Assembly: GCA_002495625.1 (NCBI GenBank)
Contig: DAGC01000013.1
Coordinates: 124,001 to 188,000, forward strand
Source of the DNA: Methanobacterium sp. UBA375
Lineage (GTDB): Archaea; Methanobacteriota; Methanobacteria; Methanobacteriales; Methanobacteriaceae
DNA length: 64,000 nucleotides
Direction: 5' to 3'
Made by a program: the position numbers and the translations under genes. Shown here piece after piece: positions 36,423 through 44,259 of this stretch. Positions within the stretch are counted from its first letter, which is position 1. Each line of letters begins with the position of its first letter. A model generated the notes under the pieces. It did no database searches. It was given only the letters and a program-made list of their open reading frames with translations, and was not told the origin of the DNA.

Positions 36423-36881
36423 TCAATTTTCCGAAATAGTTCGTTTTCCGAGCGTCTTTTTATAATTTCTAAATGATTTTGTGAATTCCTTTCCTTTTGG
36501 ATGGGTTTCAATGAATTCTGTAAATATTTGAAATTTATTCACCGTAGATTCACTTAAAATGTGTTCCATTGCACATGCTTCCCTATCAGCAGTCTTATTA
36601 TCTACACCTAACATATTCAAGAACCTTTTCAGTATAATATGTTTACGTATAACCCTTTTTGCCGCCTTTATTCCTTTTTCATTCAATTTAATTTCCTTAT
36701 ATTTTTCACGGGATATTAAATCCAGTTTATATATTTTATCTACTGCTTCAACGACACTGGAAGGCTTAACATTAAGTTCTTCAGCAATATCCACCACTCT
36801 AATGATTCCCTTTTCCTTTTCCAAATTATACATTACCTCAAGATAATCTTCCATACTCTTTGTAAGTTTTAAAGAATTCAT
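36423..36881 (-). CDS. DtxR/MntR-family metal-dependent regulator
   Basis: A 152-residue protein with an N-terminal winged helix (KSMEDYLEVMYNLEKEKGIIRVVDIAEELNVKPSSVVEAV) and a metal-binding dimerisation domain (REACAMEHILSE). The C-terminal SH3-like domain is missing, as in short MntR forms. It senses iron or manganese in relatives. It lies 66 bp downstream of the MBL gene in the same direction. It may regulate the metal cluster upstream of it or the metal-complex importer at 44260-50804; no site for it was proven. Confidence 0.87.
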   Translation of the reverse strand: MNSLKLTKSMEDYLEVMYNLEKEKGIIRVVDIAEELNVKPSSVVEAVDKIYKLDLISREKYKEIKLNEKGIKAAKRVIRKHIILKRFLNMLGVDNKTADREACAMEHILSESTVNKFQIFTEFIETHPKGKEFTKSFRNYKKTLGKRTISEN

Positions 36882-36947
36882 TACTATCCTCTTCTATTAT
36901 TTTCTATTATATCCTAACTTCAGACCTGTAAAATATCCTCGTTAGTA

Positions 36948-37601
36948 TTAAATATCGTATTCATATCCAACTTCGCAGTTTTTATAGGATTCTGGCATTT
37001 TAGTCTTTATTTCACCTCCTTTTCGGGTACAATGACAGGGGATTATTAAAGGAGTGCCCTTTAAAATATCTACATTAGAATCATGAAATCCTCCGACTAC
37101 ACCGTAAATCTCACCAAATTCCCTGGATTTCTTAATGATTAATTCAAGTCCGGTGTGAGCGCAACCAGTAAGGACAATATTACCCTTTTTGGAGCATAAT
37201 ACTAAAGACTGTTCTTTAATTTTTTCACCAAGCTCTCCGGTAGTGTATATATTATCACAAACTTTTCGAGCCTGTGAAACCTCTACAATGTTTGCCTGAT
37301 TTTTTACCTCATTTTTAAGGTTTTCTGATACGGATTCAGGAAAGTAAACATCAGGATTTCTGGTATACTCTAATACATGATTCAAACCTCCAATATGATC
37401 CCAGTGCTGATGGGAAATTACGATGATATCTATTTCTTCTGGGTTGATACCGGCAGTTTTCATATTGTTTAAAAGAACAAATCCATTCCAGCCGGTGTCA
37501 AATAGTATTTTCTTTTCATTTACTGCTATAAAACATGAAAATCCCCATCTCGCTTTAAAATTGTTCAAAGCTTTATTATCATATATAATCTGGAGTTTCA
37601 T
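36948..37601 (-). CDS. MBL-fold metallo-hydrolase
   Basis: A 217-residue metallo-beta-lactamase-fold protein. The metal-binding motif is HQHWDHIGGL, with a later His in TGCAHTGLE and GGFHD. It resembles the COG1237 group, in which some members act in folate or methanopterin-type pathways, but the substrate is not readable. Its start lies in a 20-bp tandem duplication after the transporter gene. It ends the metal cluster operon. Confidence 0.8.
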   Translation of the reverse strand: MKLQIIYDNKALNNFKARWGFSCFIAVNEKKILFDTGWNGFVLLNNMKTAGINPEEIDIIVISHQHWDHIGGLNHVLEYTRNPDVYFPESVSENLKNEVKNQANIVEVSQARKVCDNIYTTGELGEKIKEQSLVLCSKKGNIVLTGCAHTGLELIIKKSREFGEIYGVVGGFHDSNVDILKGTPLIIPCHCTRKGGEIKTKMPESYKNCEVGYEYDI

Positions 37602-37634
37602 TTTGAATCACTTAAGGTCATTTTGAATCACTTA
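37598..37634 (-). repeat. 20-bp tandem duplication of a ribosome binding site and start codon
   Basis: TCATTTTGAATCACTTA occurs at 37598-37614 and again at 37618-37634. On the minus strand each copy reads AAGTGATTCAAAATG. The upstream ATG opens a seven-codon frame (MTLSDSK) whose TGA overlaps the ATG of the MBL gene. Confidence 0.6.
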
Positions 37635-38836
37635 TATACGTCTAGAATTATTTCTTCAAGATTCTTACCCTTTGGGAATATCACATCGATCAACTTATCA
37701 TTTAAGGCGTACATAGGTCCTTCACCAACTTCATTACCTATCAAAACATCCACATTTTCTTTCCCTAAAAAGTCAGCCGTTTCAAGTCCCTTCTTTTTTT
37801 CCAATTTAACCCCTGGGTTTTCTTTTATTACTATGTCTGTTATTTCACCGTTAGATACATTTGCAAATAAAATATAAGGAGCTCTGGCAAAATGTTCTGA
37901 AACTGTGGATTGTAAACCTTTCCTGTTTTCTACCGGGACTGCCACCCTTAATTTTTCTTTTTTATAAGGTTCTATTTGAACTGTTAAAGTATCTAAATTT
38001 CTGATTTCATCTTTTACAGTTCTTTTAACTTTTTCTGTTATATCAGATGCCTTTCGTACCGATAATCCTTTCTCTGTTTCCAGATGCAGTTCTGCAAATA
38101 CAAAGGGCCCTGACCTCCGGACCTTAACGTCATGAACATTTTCAACCCCTTCAACACCTTTAGCAATTAATTTTATTTCGTTAAGCTTTTCAGGATCCAT
38201 ACTGGCATCTAGAAGGACAAGAACATCATCTTTAGCCAATTTTAGTCCCATATAAACGATTAAAAATGCCACTAAAATTCCTGAAATCCCCTCTATACTT
38301 AAAAAGCCCAGATACGACGATAATATACCTGCAAAAACGATTGACGACGAAAAAATATCAATAAAACTGTGTTTTCCATCATTTATCAGTGCCTGGGAGT
38401 CTATATCCCTCCCAACTTTCTCTTTATATCTGGCAAGTAGAAAAGAAATCACGGCAGAAAAAGCAGCTACAGAAAGACTTATTAAAGGCATTTCAATTGT
38501 TGTAGGGTTAATAAATGCGTTGAAAGATTCTAAAGCTATTTCTATACCAGTTACTATTATTATGGCCGATACTATCAAAGAGACAAAAGACTCGATCTTG
38601 TAATAACCGTAAGGGAACATTTCATCGGGTTTACGCTGGGAAAGTCTAAGTCCTATGAATACAGCTAAAGATGCAACTATATCCGAAAATGAATGGACAG
38701 AATCAGCAATTAAAGCTATACTCCCGGATAATATGCCAATTATCCCCTTAAGGATAGCCAACAACAGGTTTGTTAAGCTGGAATATATGGCGGCTTTTTC
38801 TCCCTTCCTTAAATTCATTCGTGTTTTATCATCCAT
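37628..38836 (-). CDS. cation diffusion facilitator transporter fused to a NifX-like domain
   Basis: A 402-residue fusion. Residues about 15-205 are a six-helix CDF metal exporter with ADSVHSFSDIVASL (HxxxD) and NDGKHSFIDI, the two halves of the zinc/iron site. Residues about 205-290 form the usual cytoplasmic metal-binding domain. Residues 296-402 are a NifB/NifX-type FeMo-cofactor-binding domain (LRVAVPVENRKGL, then SEHFARAPYILFA). It probably exports Fe2+, Mn2+ or Zn2+ and may sense a cluster or cofactor in the cytoplasm, which is inference. It is 21 bp downstream of the MinD genes. Confidence 0.88.
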   Translation of the reverse strand: MDDKTRMNLRKGEKAAIYSSLTNLLLAILKGIIGILSGSIALIADSVHSFSDIVASLAVFIGLRLSQRKPDEMFPYGYYKIESFVSLIVSAIIIVTGIEIALESFNAFINPTTIEMPLISLSVAAFSAVISFLLARYKEKVGRDIDSQALINDGKHSFIDIFSSSIVFAGILSSYLGFLSIEGISGILVAFLIVYMGLKLAKDDVLVLLDASMDPEKLNEIKLIAKGVEGVENVHDVKVRRSGPFVFAELHLETEKGLSVRKASDITEKVKRTVKDEIRNLDTLTVQIEPYKKEKLRVAVPVENRKGLQSTVSEHFARAPYILFANVSNGEITDIVIKENPGVKLEKKKGLETADFLGKENVDVLIGNEVGEGPMYALNDKLIDVIFPKGKNLEEIILDVYK

Positions 38837-38857
38837 TGAAACACCGAATTTTATAAT

Positions 38858-39805
38858 TCATTGATATGGTCTTCTTAAGCTGGATTTTATGTTTGTTTTT
38901 TTATATTTGTCCAAAAAATTAATATTTTTTATCATTTCTTTTAATATTTCCAGAAATTTACCGGTATATTCCGGTTCAAAAATCACTGCTGGTTTTAAAT
39001 TTACCAGGGCATACACAAATTTCTGATCAAAAGGAATTTTCCCCAGGACTGGAATTTCATTTACAGTGAAATATTCCTCTATTTCTTCAGTGAAATCACT
39101 ATTTATATCATATTTATTAATTATAACTCCATAATTGATGTTGAAATGATTAACAATATCTATAGCTCTTTTAAGATCCCAGAATGCTACAGGTGTAGGT
39201 TCTGTAACCAGTACTACGTAGTCACTTCCCCTTACCGACGCTATTACCGGGCAACCAATCCCCGCTGCAGAATCTATGACCATATACTCTGCATTTATGG
39301 CCTCTGCAATTTCTGAAGCCCATATTTTTACGATGTTTACCACATTTCCTGAACCCGATTTACCAATGTTTAGCTGTGCTGAAACATTGGGAAATCCATA
39401 ACCAGTTTCACCTACTCTTATGCCGGCTATCTCAACCGATTCTAGCTTTAATGCATTATCATCACATACCAAGGTACAGGCACCGCAGCCTATGCACAGT
39501 AAATCGTTGATTACCGGAAAATCTTTCCCATCCACGTTGATCGCTTGAAATTTACAGGCTTTTACACATTCCTGACATTTATTGCAGTGTTCTTTGATTA
39601 ACTTAGCATTCTGTTCGCTACGAACACGGTCTATTAATTGGAAATTATCTTCTATAACTCCGAGGACCAAAGCCAGGTTGGGCGCATCCACATCACAATC
39701 TACTGTGATTAATTTATGGTTTTCTGCCAACAGAACAGCTAGAGAGGCTGTTATTGAACTTTTACCAACTCCTCCTTTTCCTGATAGTACTGTGATTGTT
39801 TTCAT
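38858..39805 (-). CDS. MinD-family ATPase with inserted two-cluster ferredoxin domain (second copy)
   Basis: A 315-residue P-loop ATPase of the COG1149 type. Deviant Walker A is SGKGGVGKSS at the N terminus. A ferredoxin domain sits at about residues 70-120 (CNKCQECVKACKFQAI and CIGCGACTLVCDDNAL, the last lacking the usual Pro after Cys). YMVIDSAAGIGCPV is switch II. Such pairs occur in anaerobes beside NifX/ORP proteins and are thought to load or move metal clusters. Its ATG overlaps the stop of the preceding copy by four bases. Confidence 0.9.
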   Translation of the reverse strand: MKTITVLSGKGGVGKSSITASLAVLLAENHKLITVDCDVDAPNLALVLGVIEDNFQLIDRVRSEQNAKLIKEHCNKCQECVKACKFQAINVDGKDFPVINDLLCIGCGACTLVCDDNALKLESVEIAGIRVGETGYGFPNVSAQLNIGKSGSGNVVNIVKIWASEIAEAINAEYMVIDSAAGIGCPVIASVRGSDYVVLVTEPTPVAFWDLKRAIDIVNHFNINYGVIINKYDINSDFTEEIEEYFTVNEIPVLGKIPFDQKFVYALVNLKPAVIFEPEYTGKFLEILKEMIKNINFLDKYKKTNIKSSLRRPYQ

Positions 39806-40662
39806 GATCGGTTCTCCAGGAACTGTGCTATTTCTAAAATCTCTTTGTGTGTAATGGGGATGCCTTTAGAATAATTTTCAAGAAAAGTTTTTGTATAAGG
39901 AACCTTAGAAATAATAGCAATACCATGATTAGATTGTATTTCTTCTATTAGGCCAATATCACCAATATCCGACTTGTTTAGAATAATTACAGGCTGGATT
40001 TTCAGTAATTCTAGAAGTTTTAAAATTAATTCCAGATCATGTTTACCAAAAGGTGTTGGTTCAGCAACAGCTAAGGCCAGATCACTATCCATTAAAGCAG
40101 TGCTGACATTACAATGAGTACCTGCAGCTGTGTCTATTAACAGGAAATCATAGTTATCCTCTAATTCAAATGCATAATCGAGGGTGGCCTTTACTACTGG
40201 TGAACTGGATTCCAATCCTACATATATTTCCCCGGATATCAGTATTAGATTTTCAGCAATTCCTGTATCGAAAACAGGTTTTCCCCGATATATGCAGCCA
40301 ATTGTTTGTGCATCTTCAGATATCGCCCTGTTTGGACAGGCTAAAAGACACGCTCCACATCCATTACACTGTTTATCAACTAAAAAAGGAAAATTATCCT
40401 TTATTAAAATAATAGCATTCTCTTTACATATTTGAGAACATTCACCACACTTTAAACATCTTTGTTTATCAAATTCAGGGAGGAATATCTCTACTTCTCT
40501 GATCTTCTCCCTTTCAGTGGACAGGATAATATGATCGTCTGGACATTCAACATCTGCATCAACCAATATGGTTCTATGTTTCTTGGCAAGTTCGGCTGCT
40601 AAGGCTGTTGCTATAGTTGATTTACCTGTACCACCCTTACCACCAGTTATTGCGATTCTCAT
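39802..40662 (-). CDS. MinD-family ATPase with inserted two-cluster ferredoxin domain (first copy)
   Basis: A 286-residue paralogue of the next gene. Walker A is TGGKGGTGKST. The ferredoxin domain has CLKCGECSQICKENAI and CNGCGACLLACPNRAI. Switch II is FLLIDTAAGTHCNV. The two proteins probably form a heterodimer, since they are always found as a pair in this type of cluster. The gene is preceded by a 129-bp gap after the ferredoxin gene, with no clear promoter. Confidence 0.9.
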   Translation of the reverse strand: MRIAITGGKGGTGKSTIATALAAELAKKHRTILVDADVECPDDHIILSTEREKIREVEIFLPEFDKQRCLKCGECSQICKENAIILIKDNFPFLVDKQCNGCGACLLACPNRAISEDAQTIGCIYRGKPVFDTGIAENLILISGEIYVGLESSSPVVKATLDYAFELEDNYDFLLIDTAAGTHCNVSTALMDSDLALAVAEPTPFGKHDLELILKLLELLKIQPVIILNKSDIGDIGLIEEIQSNHGIAIISKVPYTKTFLENYSKGIPITHKEILEIAQFLENRS

Positions 40663-40791
40663 TTATTTACCTGCACTTAAAAAATATAAAAGATTTTCCG
40701 AGCTTCAAATTAGTTTAAATGTTGCAGTGATAAGGAAAACTTATCCTACAGTATTGATTGAAAGTTAAATCGTGACGTAAAACATTTTATT

Positions 40792-40983
40792 TTATTCTTT
40801 TTTGACTTTGATTGCTCCATTTGGACATATATCCACACATATCTCACATAAACTGCATTTATCCCTATTTTGGATGATTATTTGGTCTCCCCTGATGGTA
40901 AAGAGTTCCATCGGACAGGCGTCCACGCATTCTGCACAGTCTGCCCCTTCACATTTATCATAGTCTATCGTAATTTCAGTCAA
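40792..40983 (-). CDS. two-cluster 4Fe-4S ferredoxin
   Basis: A 63-residue ferredoxin. The first cluster motif is slightly unusual (CEGADCAECVDACP, with four residues between the first two cysteines). The second is standard (CSLCEICVDICP). It probably carries electrons for the adjacent NifX/Mrp/MinD proteins. Confidence 0.88.
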   Translation of the reverse strand: MTEITIDYDKCEGADCAECVDACPMELFTIRGDQIIIQNRDKCSLCEICVDICPNGAIKVKKE

Positions 40984-41049
40984 ACAGTATCCCTCTTTAA
41001 AATTTATTTAATGCTGATTTTCCAATTTCGAAGTAAATTGTGGGCTTGT

Positions 41050-41466
41050 TTATACTTGTCTTCCCCCACCCATTCCTCCTCTTCTTCCAGGACCTCTGCC
41101 TCCAGCCATTGGTCCTCCAGAGCTGGATGAAGTTATCTCATCCAATTTATTTTCTGTAAAGAGTTTCAAATTTTCTTTCACAGTACCGGATTGGAGTTTA
41201 TATACTTTGATCCCAACTTGGTTTAATAAATTGAATGCATTTGGACCTACGGCACCCGAAATTAAAGCATCAACATTTTTATTGGCAATAAATTGGGCTG
41301 CTGATATACCTGCTCCCCTCTCATTTTTTGATGGATTTTCAACTGCTGAAGTTTCTTTAATGTCTCCGTCTCCCAAGTCTGCAACAATAAAATAAGGACT
41401 TCTTGCAAATACAGGACTCACCTCGGAATCCAAGTTATTTCCAGTGGATGTAATTGCTATTTTCAC
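41050..41466 (-). CDS. NifX/NifB-type cofactor-binding domain protein with Gly/Arg-rich tail
   Basis: A 138-residue protein. Residues 1-105 are the dinitrogenase FeMo-cofactor-binding fold (MKIAITSTGNNLDSEVSPVFARSPYFIVADL). The last ~25 residues are Ser/Gly/Arg-rich (SSSSGGPMAGGRGPGRRGG). Relatives include NifX, VnfX and ORP, the protein that holds a Mo-Cu cluster in sulfate reducers. No nitrogenase genes are nearby, so a nitrogen-fixation role is not supported here. It lies four bases after the Mrp gene. Confidence 0.88.
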   Translation of the reverse strand: MKIAITSTGNNLDSEVSPVFARSPYFIVADLGDGDIKETSAVENPSKNERGAGISAAQFIANKNVDALISGAVGPNAFNLLNQVGIKVYKLQSGTVKENLKLFTENKLDEITSSSSGGPMAGGRGPGRRGGMGGGRQV

Positions 41467-41470
41467 AAAA

Positions 41471-42313
41471 TCACTCCCTTTTTATTATTTTTTCTATTTT
41501 ATCTACAATATCTGACATTTCAAATGAAATTTCTGCTTCAGGTTCTTTAATTACGATTGGAGTTCCCATATCAGAGGCCTTTGGTGTGTTGAAATCTAAA
41601 GGTAGTCTACCCAGAAAGTTGATACCCATCTTATCTGCAATTTGAACTCCCCCATCTTTGCCAAATATCTGAACTTCATTTCCACAATGAGGACAGATGA
41701 AGCCAGACATATTCTCAACAATTCCAATTATTGGAATGTTCAGGTTCTTTACCAGGTTAACGCTTTTTTCCACATCCTCTTGCACCACCGACTGGGGTGT
41801 GGTGACAAATACAACACCATCTAATGATGGAATGCTCTGTAAAATTGTTAAGGGTATATCTCCTGTACCGGGAGGGTTATCAATAATCAGTAAGTCCAGA
41901 TCATCCCAGTTAATCTCTGCAAGGAATTGTTTTACCGCACCGGTTTGAGCAGGACCTCTCCAGATAACAGGAGCTTCTTGAGAGGGTAATAAAAAACCTA
42001 ATGACATCACCTTTATTCCTTCCTTGGTTTCAACCGGGATTATACCCTCTTTATCAAATTTTAAATTTTTTCCTTCAATTCCAAACATTTTGGGTACATT
42101 GGGGCCGTGAATATCGGCATCCATGATACCTGTTTTGTAACCTTTTTTTGCAAATGCTGCTGCAATGTTGACCGATACAGTTGATTTACCAACACCTCCT
42201 TTGCCACTCATAACGGCAATTTTATGCTTGATTTTGCTCATTCTCTTTATAATTTCCATTTCCTGCTTCATCAAAGCCAGTTTATGTTCCTGATTTTCCT
42301 GCTCTGCTATCAT
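41471..42313 (-). CDS. Mrp/NBP35-family Fe-S cluster carrier ATPase
   Basis: A 280-residue P-loop ATPase of the ApbC/NBP35 type. Walker A is SGKGGVGKST and the Mrp signature GPNVPKMFGIEG follows. The C-terminal CPHCGNE motif (CxxC) holds a bridging 4Fe-4S cluster between two subunits. Family members deliver Fe-S clusters to target proteins. It has the standard form with a short helical N terminus. Confidence 0.93.
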   Translation of the reverse strand: MIAEQENQEHKLALMKQEMEIIKRMSKIKHKIAVMSGKGGVGKSTVSVNIAAAFAKKGYKTGIMDADIHGPNVPKMFGIEGKNLKFDKEGIIPVETKEGIKVMSLGFLLPSQEAPVIWRGPAQTGAVKQFLAEINWDDLDLLIIDNPPGTGDIPLTILQSIPSLDGVVFVTTPQSVVQEDVEKSVNLVKNLNIPIIGIVENMSGFICPHCGNEVQIFGKDGGVQIADKMGINFLGRLPLDFNTPKASDMGTPIVIKEPEAEISFEMSDIVDKIEKIIKRE

Positions 42314-42380
42314 TTTTCTTCCCTTGGATCAATCCAAAATATCCCAGATAATTAAACCTAAAATAAACCCATGTTTTAGC

Positions 42381-42755
42381 TCATCCCTTTTCATCACAGG
42401 AGTTTTCATCTGCAATGTTAAGATTTCCCTTTCTCCACTCCCTTAAAGTTTCTTTTACTGTCCCTGATGCACCTGAAAATACTGTAATTTCACTATCACG
42501 TAACATGTAAACAGCTTTTCGTCCTAAATTTCCACATATAAGTACATCTGCATCAGAATCGAGTATTATTTCTGCAGGTGTCTTAGAACCTCCTTTATGT
42601 TTGCCAAAAGTTTCTACTACATCTACATCCTTAATTTCACCATCATCGAATTTAATTAAAGTGAAGTAGGGGGTTTTTCCAAAATGCAAAGAAATATCAG
42701 CCAGTAAACCCCTCTGGTCTAGTGTTGGAACGCATATTACGGTGATTTCCATCAT
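42381..42755 (-). CDS. NifX/NifB-type cofactor-binding domain protein
   Basis: A 124-residue NifX-fold protein (VPTLDQRGLLADISLHFGKTPYFTLIKFD, then HKGGSKTPAEIILDSDADVLICGNLG). It differs from the neighbouring NifX protein at 41050 and from the CDF fusion, so the cluster has three distinct NifX domains. It begins 13 bp after the zinc-ribbon gene. Confidence 0.87.
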   Translation of the reverse strand: MMEITVICVPTLDQRGLLADISLHFGKTPYFTLIKFDDGEIKDVDVVETFGKHKGGSKTPAEIILDSDADVLICGNLGRKAVYMLRDSEITVFSGASGTVKETLREWRKGNLNIADENSCDEKG

Positions 42756-42768
42756 CTCCCCTTTCTAT

Positions 42769-43077
42769 TTAGTCTGCTCCGCATAGCGGAACACCGCACT
42801 CTGGACATTTAGTGTTTCTACATGGTACCCCGCGGGTTTTGCCTGCTTCATATCCGCAGTTTGGACATTTACATACTCTAGGTGGACCTGCTCGCATTCC
42901 ACCACCATATCCTCCTCTTCCTCCTGTTGATTGCTGTCCTGCTGGTCTTAAACTTTCATTCACCGCTATTAATGAGATATCTTCAGAGTCACAGAGGGGA
43001 CACTTTTCATATTCTTTTCCATCTTGGAACCACTTGAATCCACATTTTTTGCATATATATCTTTTTTCATCTGTCAT
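42769..43077 (-). CDS. double zinc-ribbon protein, shared domain with the DUF134 regulator
   Basis: A 102-residue protein. Residues 9-29 form a zinc ribbon (Cys9, Cys12, Cys26, Cys29). A Gly-rich linker (TGGRGGYGGGMRAGPP) leads to a seven-cysteine C-terminal part at residues 69-99 (CKCPNC, CRNTKCPEC and a final Cys). The same layout makes up residues 103-196 of the DUF134 protein at 56445. It is the first gene of the NifX/Mrp cluster, and a 22-bp palindrome lies 123 bp upstream. It may be a regulator's partner or a metal buffer (inference). Confidence 0.8.
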   Translation of the reverse strand: MTDEKRYICKKCGFKWFQDGKEYEKCPLCDSEDISLIAVNESLRPAGQQSTGGRGGYGGGMRAGPPRVCKCPNCGYEAGKTRGVPCRNTKCPECGVPLCGAD

Positions 43078-43199
43078 GCAAATTTCCTCCTTTATTTTTG
43101 ATAATATTTACCTAATTCAATATAGTTTATGAATCTGAGGTAAAACATCTGGTTTTATGGTGCTTTGAATATTTTTTTGAACTTTTTTCATCTCACCAT

Positions 43200-43221
43200 G
43201 TTATGAATATATATTCATAAC
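43200..43221. promoter_or_regulatory. 22-bp perfect palindrome, candidate operator of the metal cluster
   Basis: The core TTATGAATATATATTCATAA is a perfect palindrome, extended by one G/C pair on each side. It lies between the divergent zinc-ribbon/NifX operon and the FmdE gene. Versions occur at 51974, 54365 and 57040, each just before a gene of related function. The rest of 43078-43397 is AT-rich with no gene. Confidence 0.65.
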
Positions 43222-43397
43222 CATTATATAAATGTTTCACCAGTATTAAATTTAAAAGAAAATTCACCCAATTTGTAATACTTTTATCGGGAATACTAAT
43301 ATTTAAATAGCATAAAATAGGATTAGACTTATTTAGAAACTAAATTATCAAACAAAAATTAGTTTCAACCATTAAAAAACATTGATGAAGTGATAAA

Positions 43398-44018
43398 ATG
43401 GATAACAGCACTATAAAGCCAAAAATAATCCCCTTTTCAGAGGTTACCAAATTTCACGGCCATGTATGCCCTGGAACTGCCATAGGATATCGTGCCGGAG
43501 AAATAGCCATTGAAAAACTTCGTTCTCCAAGGGCGGTAGATGAAGAGTTTTTAGCCATCGTGGAAAACGACAGTTGTAGTGTAGATGCTATACAAGTCGT
43601 TGCCGGATGTACTTTCGGTAAAGGGAATCTGATATTTAGGGATCACGGAAAACATGTGTACACCTTCATAAACAGGGATACAGGAGAAGCTTTACGCCTT
43701 TCTTTAAATACTGGGATAGATGCCATGAACCCTGAATTCGCTGCAGTTAGGGAAAAAGTATTCAGTGGAACGGCCAGTGATGAAGAAAAAGAGGAATTTG
43801 AAAAACGAAAGAATGAAACATCCCAAAATATTTTAGACATGCCTGAAGATGAGTTATTCAAAATAGAACAGGTAGAATTGGAGATTCCCGAAGAAGCGCG
43901 TATATTCCAGTCAATTAGATGTGCTAAATGCGGAGAGTTAGTTGCAGAACACCGGGCCCGGGTAGAAAATGGTGAATTTGTATGTATACCCTGCTTCGAT
44001 GATTATTCAAGAACTTAA
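43398..44018 (+). CDS. FmdE family protein with C-terminal zinc ribbon
   Basis: A 206-residue member of the FmdE family, named from a gene in a molybdenum formylmethanofuran dehydrogenase operon. The N-terminal FHGHVCPGTAIGYRAGEIA and CSVDAIQVVAGCTFGKGNL hold the conserved Cys/His metal site. A charged linker (SDEEKEEFEKRKNE) leads to a zinc ribbon (CAKCGELVAEHRARVENGEFVCIPC). It stands apart from fmd/fwd genes here. It starts with ATG after a GTGAT site and is divergent from the NifX cluster. Confidence 0.88.
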   Translation: MDNSTIKPKIIPFSEVTKFHGHVCPGTAIGYRAGEIAIEKLRSPRAVDEEFLAIVENDSCSVDAIQVVAGCTFGKGNLIFRDHGKHVYTFINRDTGEALRLSLNTGIDAMNPEFAAVREKVFSGTASDEEKEEFEKRKNETSQNILDMPEDELFKIEQVELEIPEEARIFQSIRCAKCGELVAEHRARVENGEFVCIPCFDDYSRT

Positions 44019-44193
44019 ATTGCTTTACAATTTTTAATCTTTTATTTTTATTTTCTTATACCCCGGTATTCTATTCATTCTAATTTATTTTACAGATCAG
44101 TAGATTTGAATTTCTTAATTTGGTATTACGTATTTTCTAGTTACTTATAAAGGTGTTATTAACTATTTAAAGAGTATTACTTTTTTCAGGTTT

Positions 44194-44229
44194 GCTTATA
44201 AATGTATTAATACTTCCATAGAAAGTATT
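44194..44229 (+). promoter_or_regulatory. promoter and operator-like symmetry before the metal-complex importer
   Basis: A TATA box (GCTTATAAATG, about 44194-44204) leads into GTATTAATAC (44204-44213, palindromic). It continues as AATACTT (44209-44215), a seven-base spacer, and AAGTATT (44223-44229). Symmetry between TATA box and expected start site is typical of repressor binding. A DtxR-type repressor (36423) is one candidate. The rest of the gap 44019-44259 holds no gene. Confidence 0.4.
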
Positions 44230-44259
44230 ATAAATGATTTTTTTAAATCTAATTTAGAG

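Noticed and set aside
41050..42755. NifX proteins as evidence of nitrogen fixation
   Set aside because: No nifH, nifD, nifK, nifE, nifN or nifB gene is in the window, and NifX-fold proteins are common in non-diazotrophic anaerobes.
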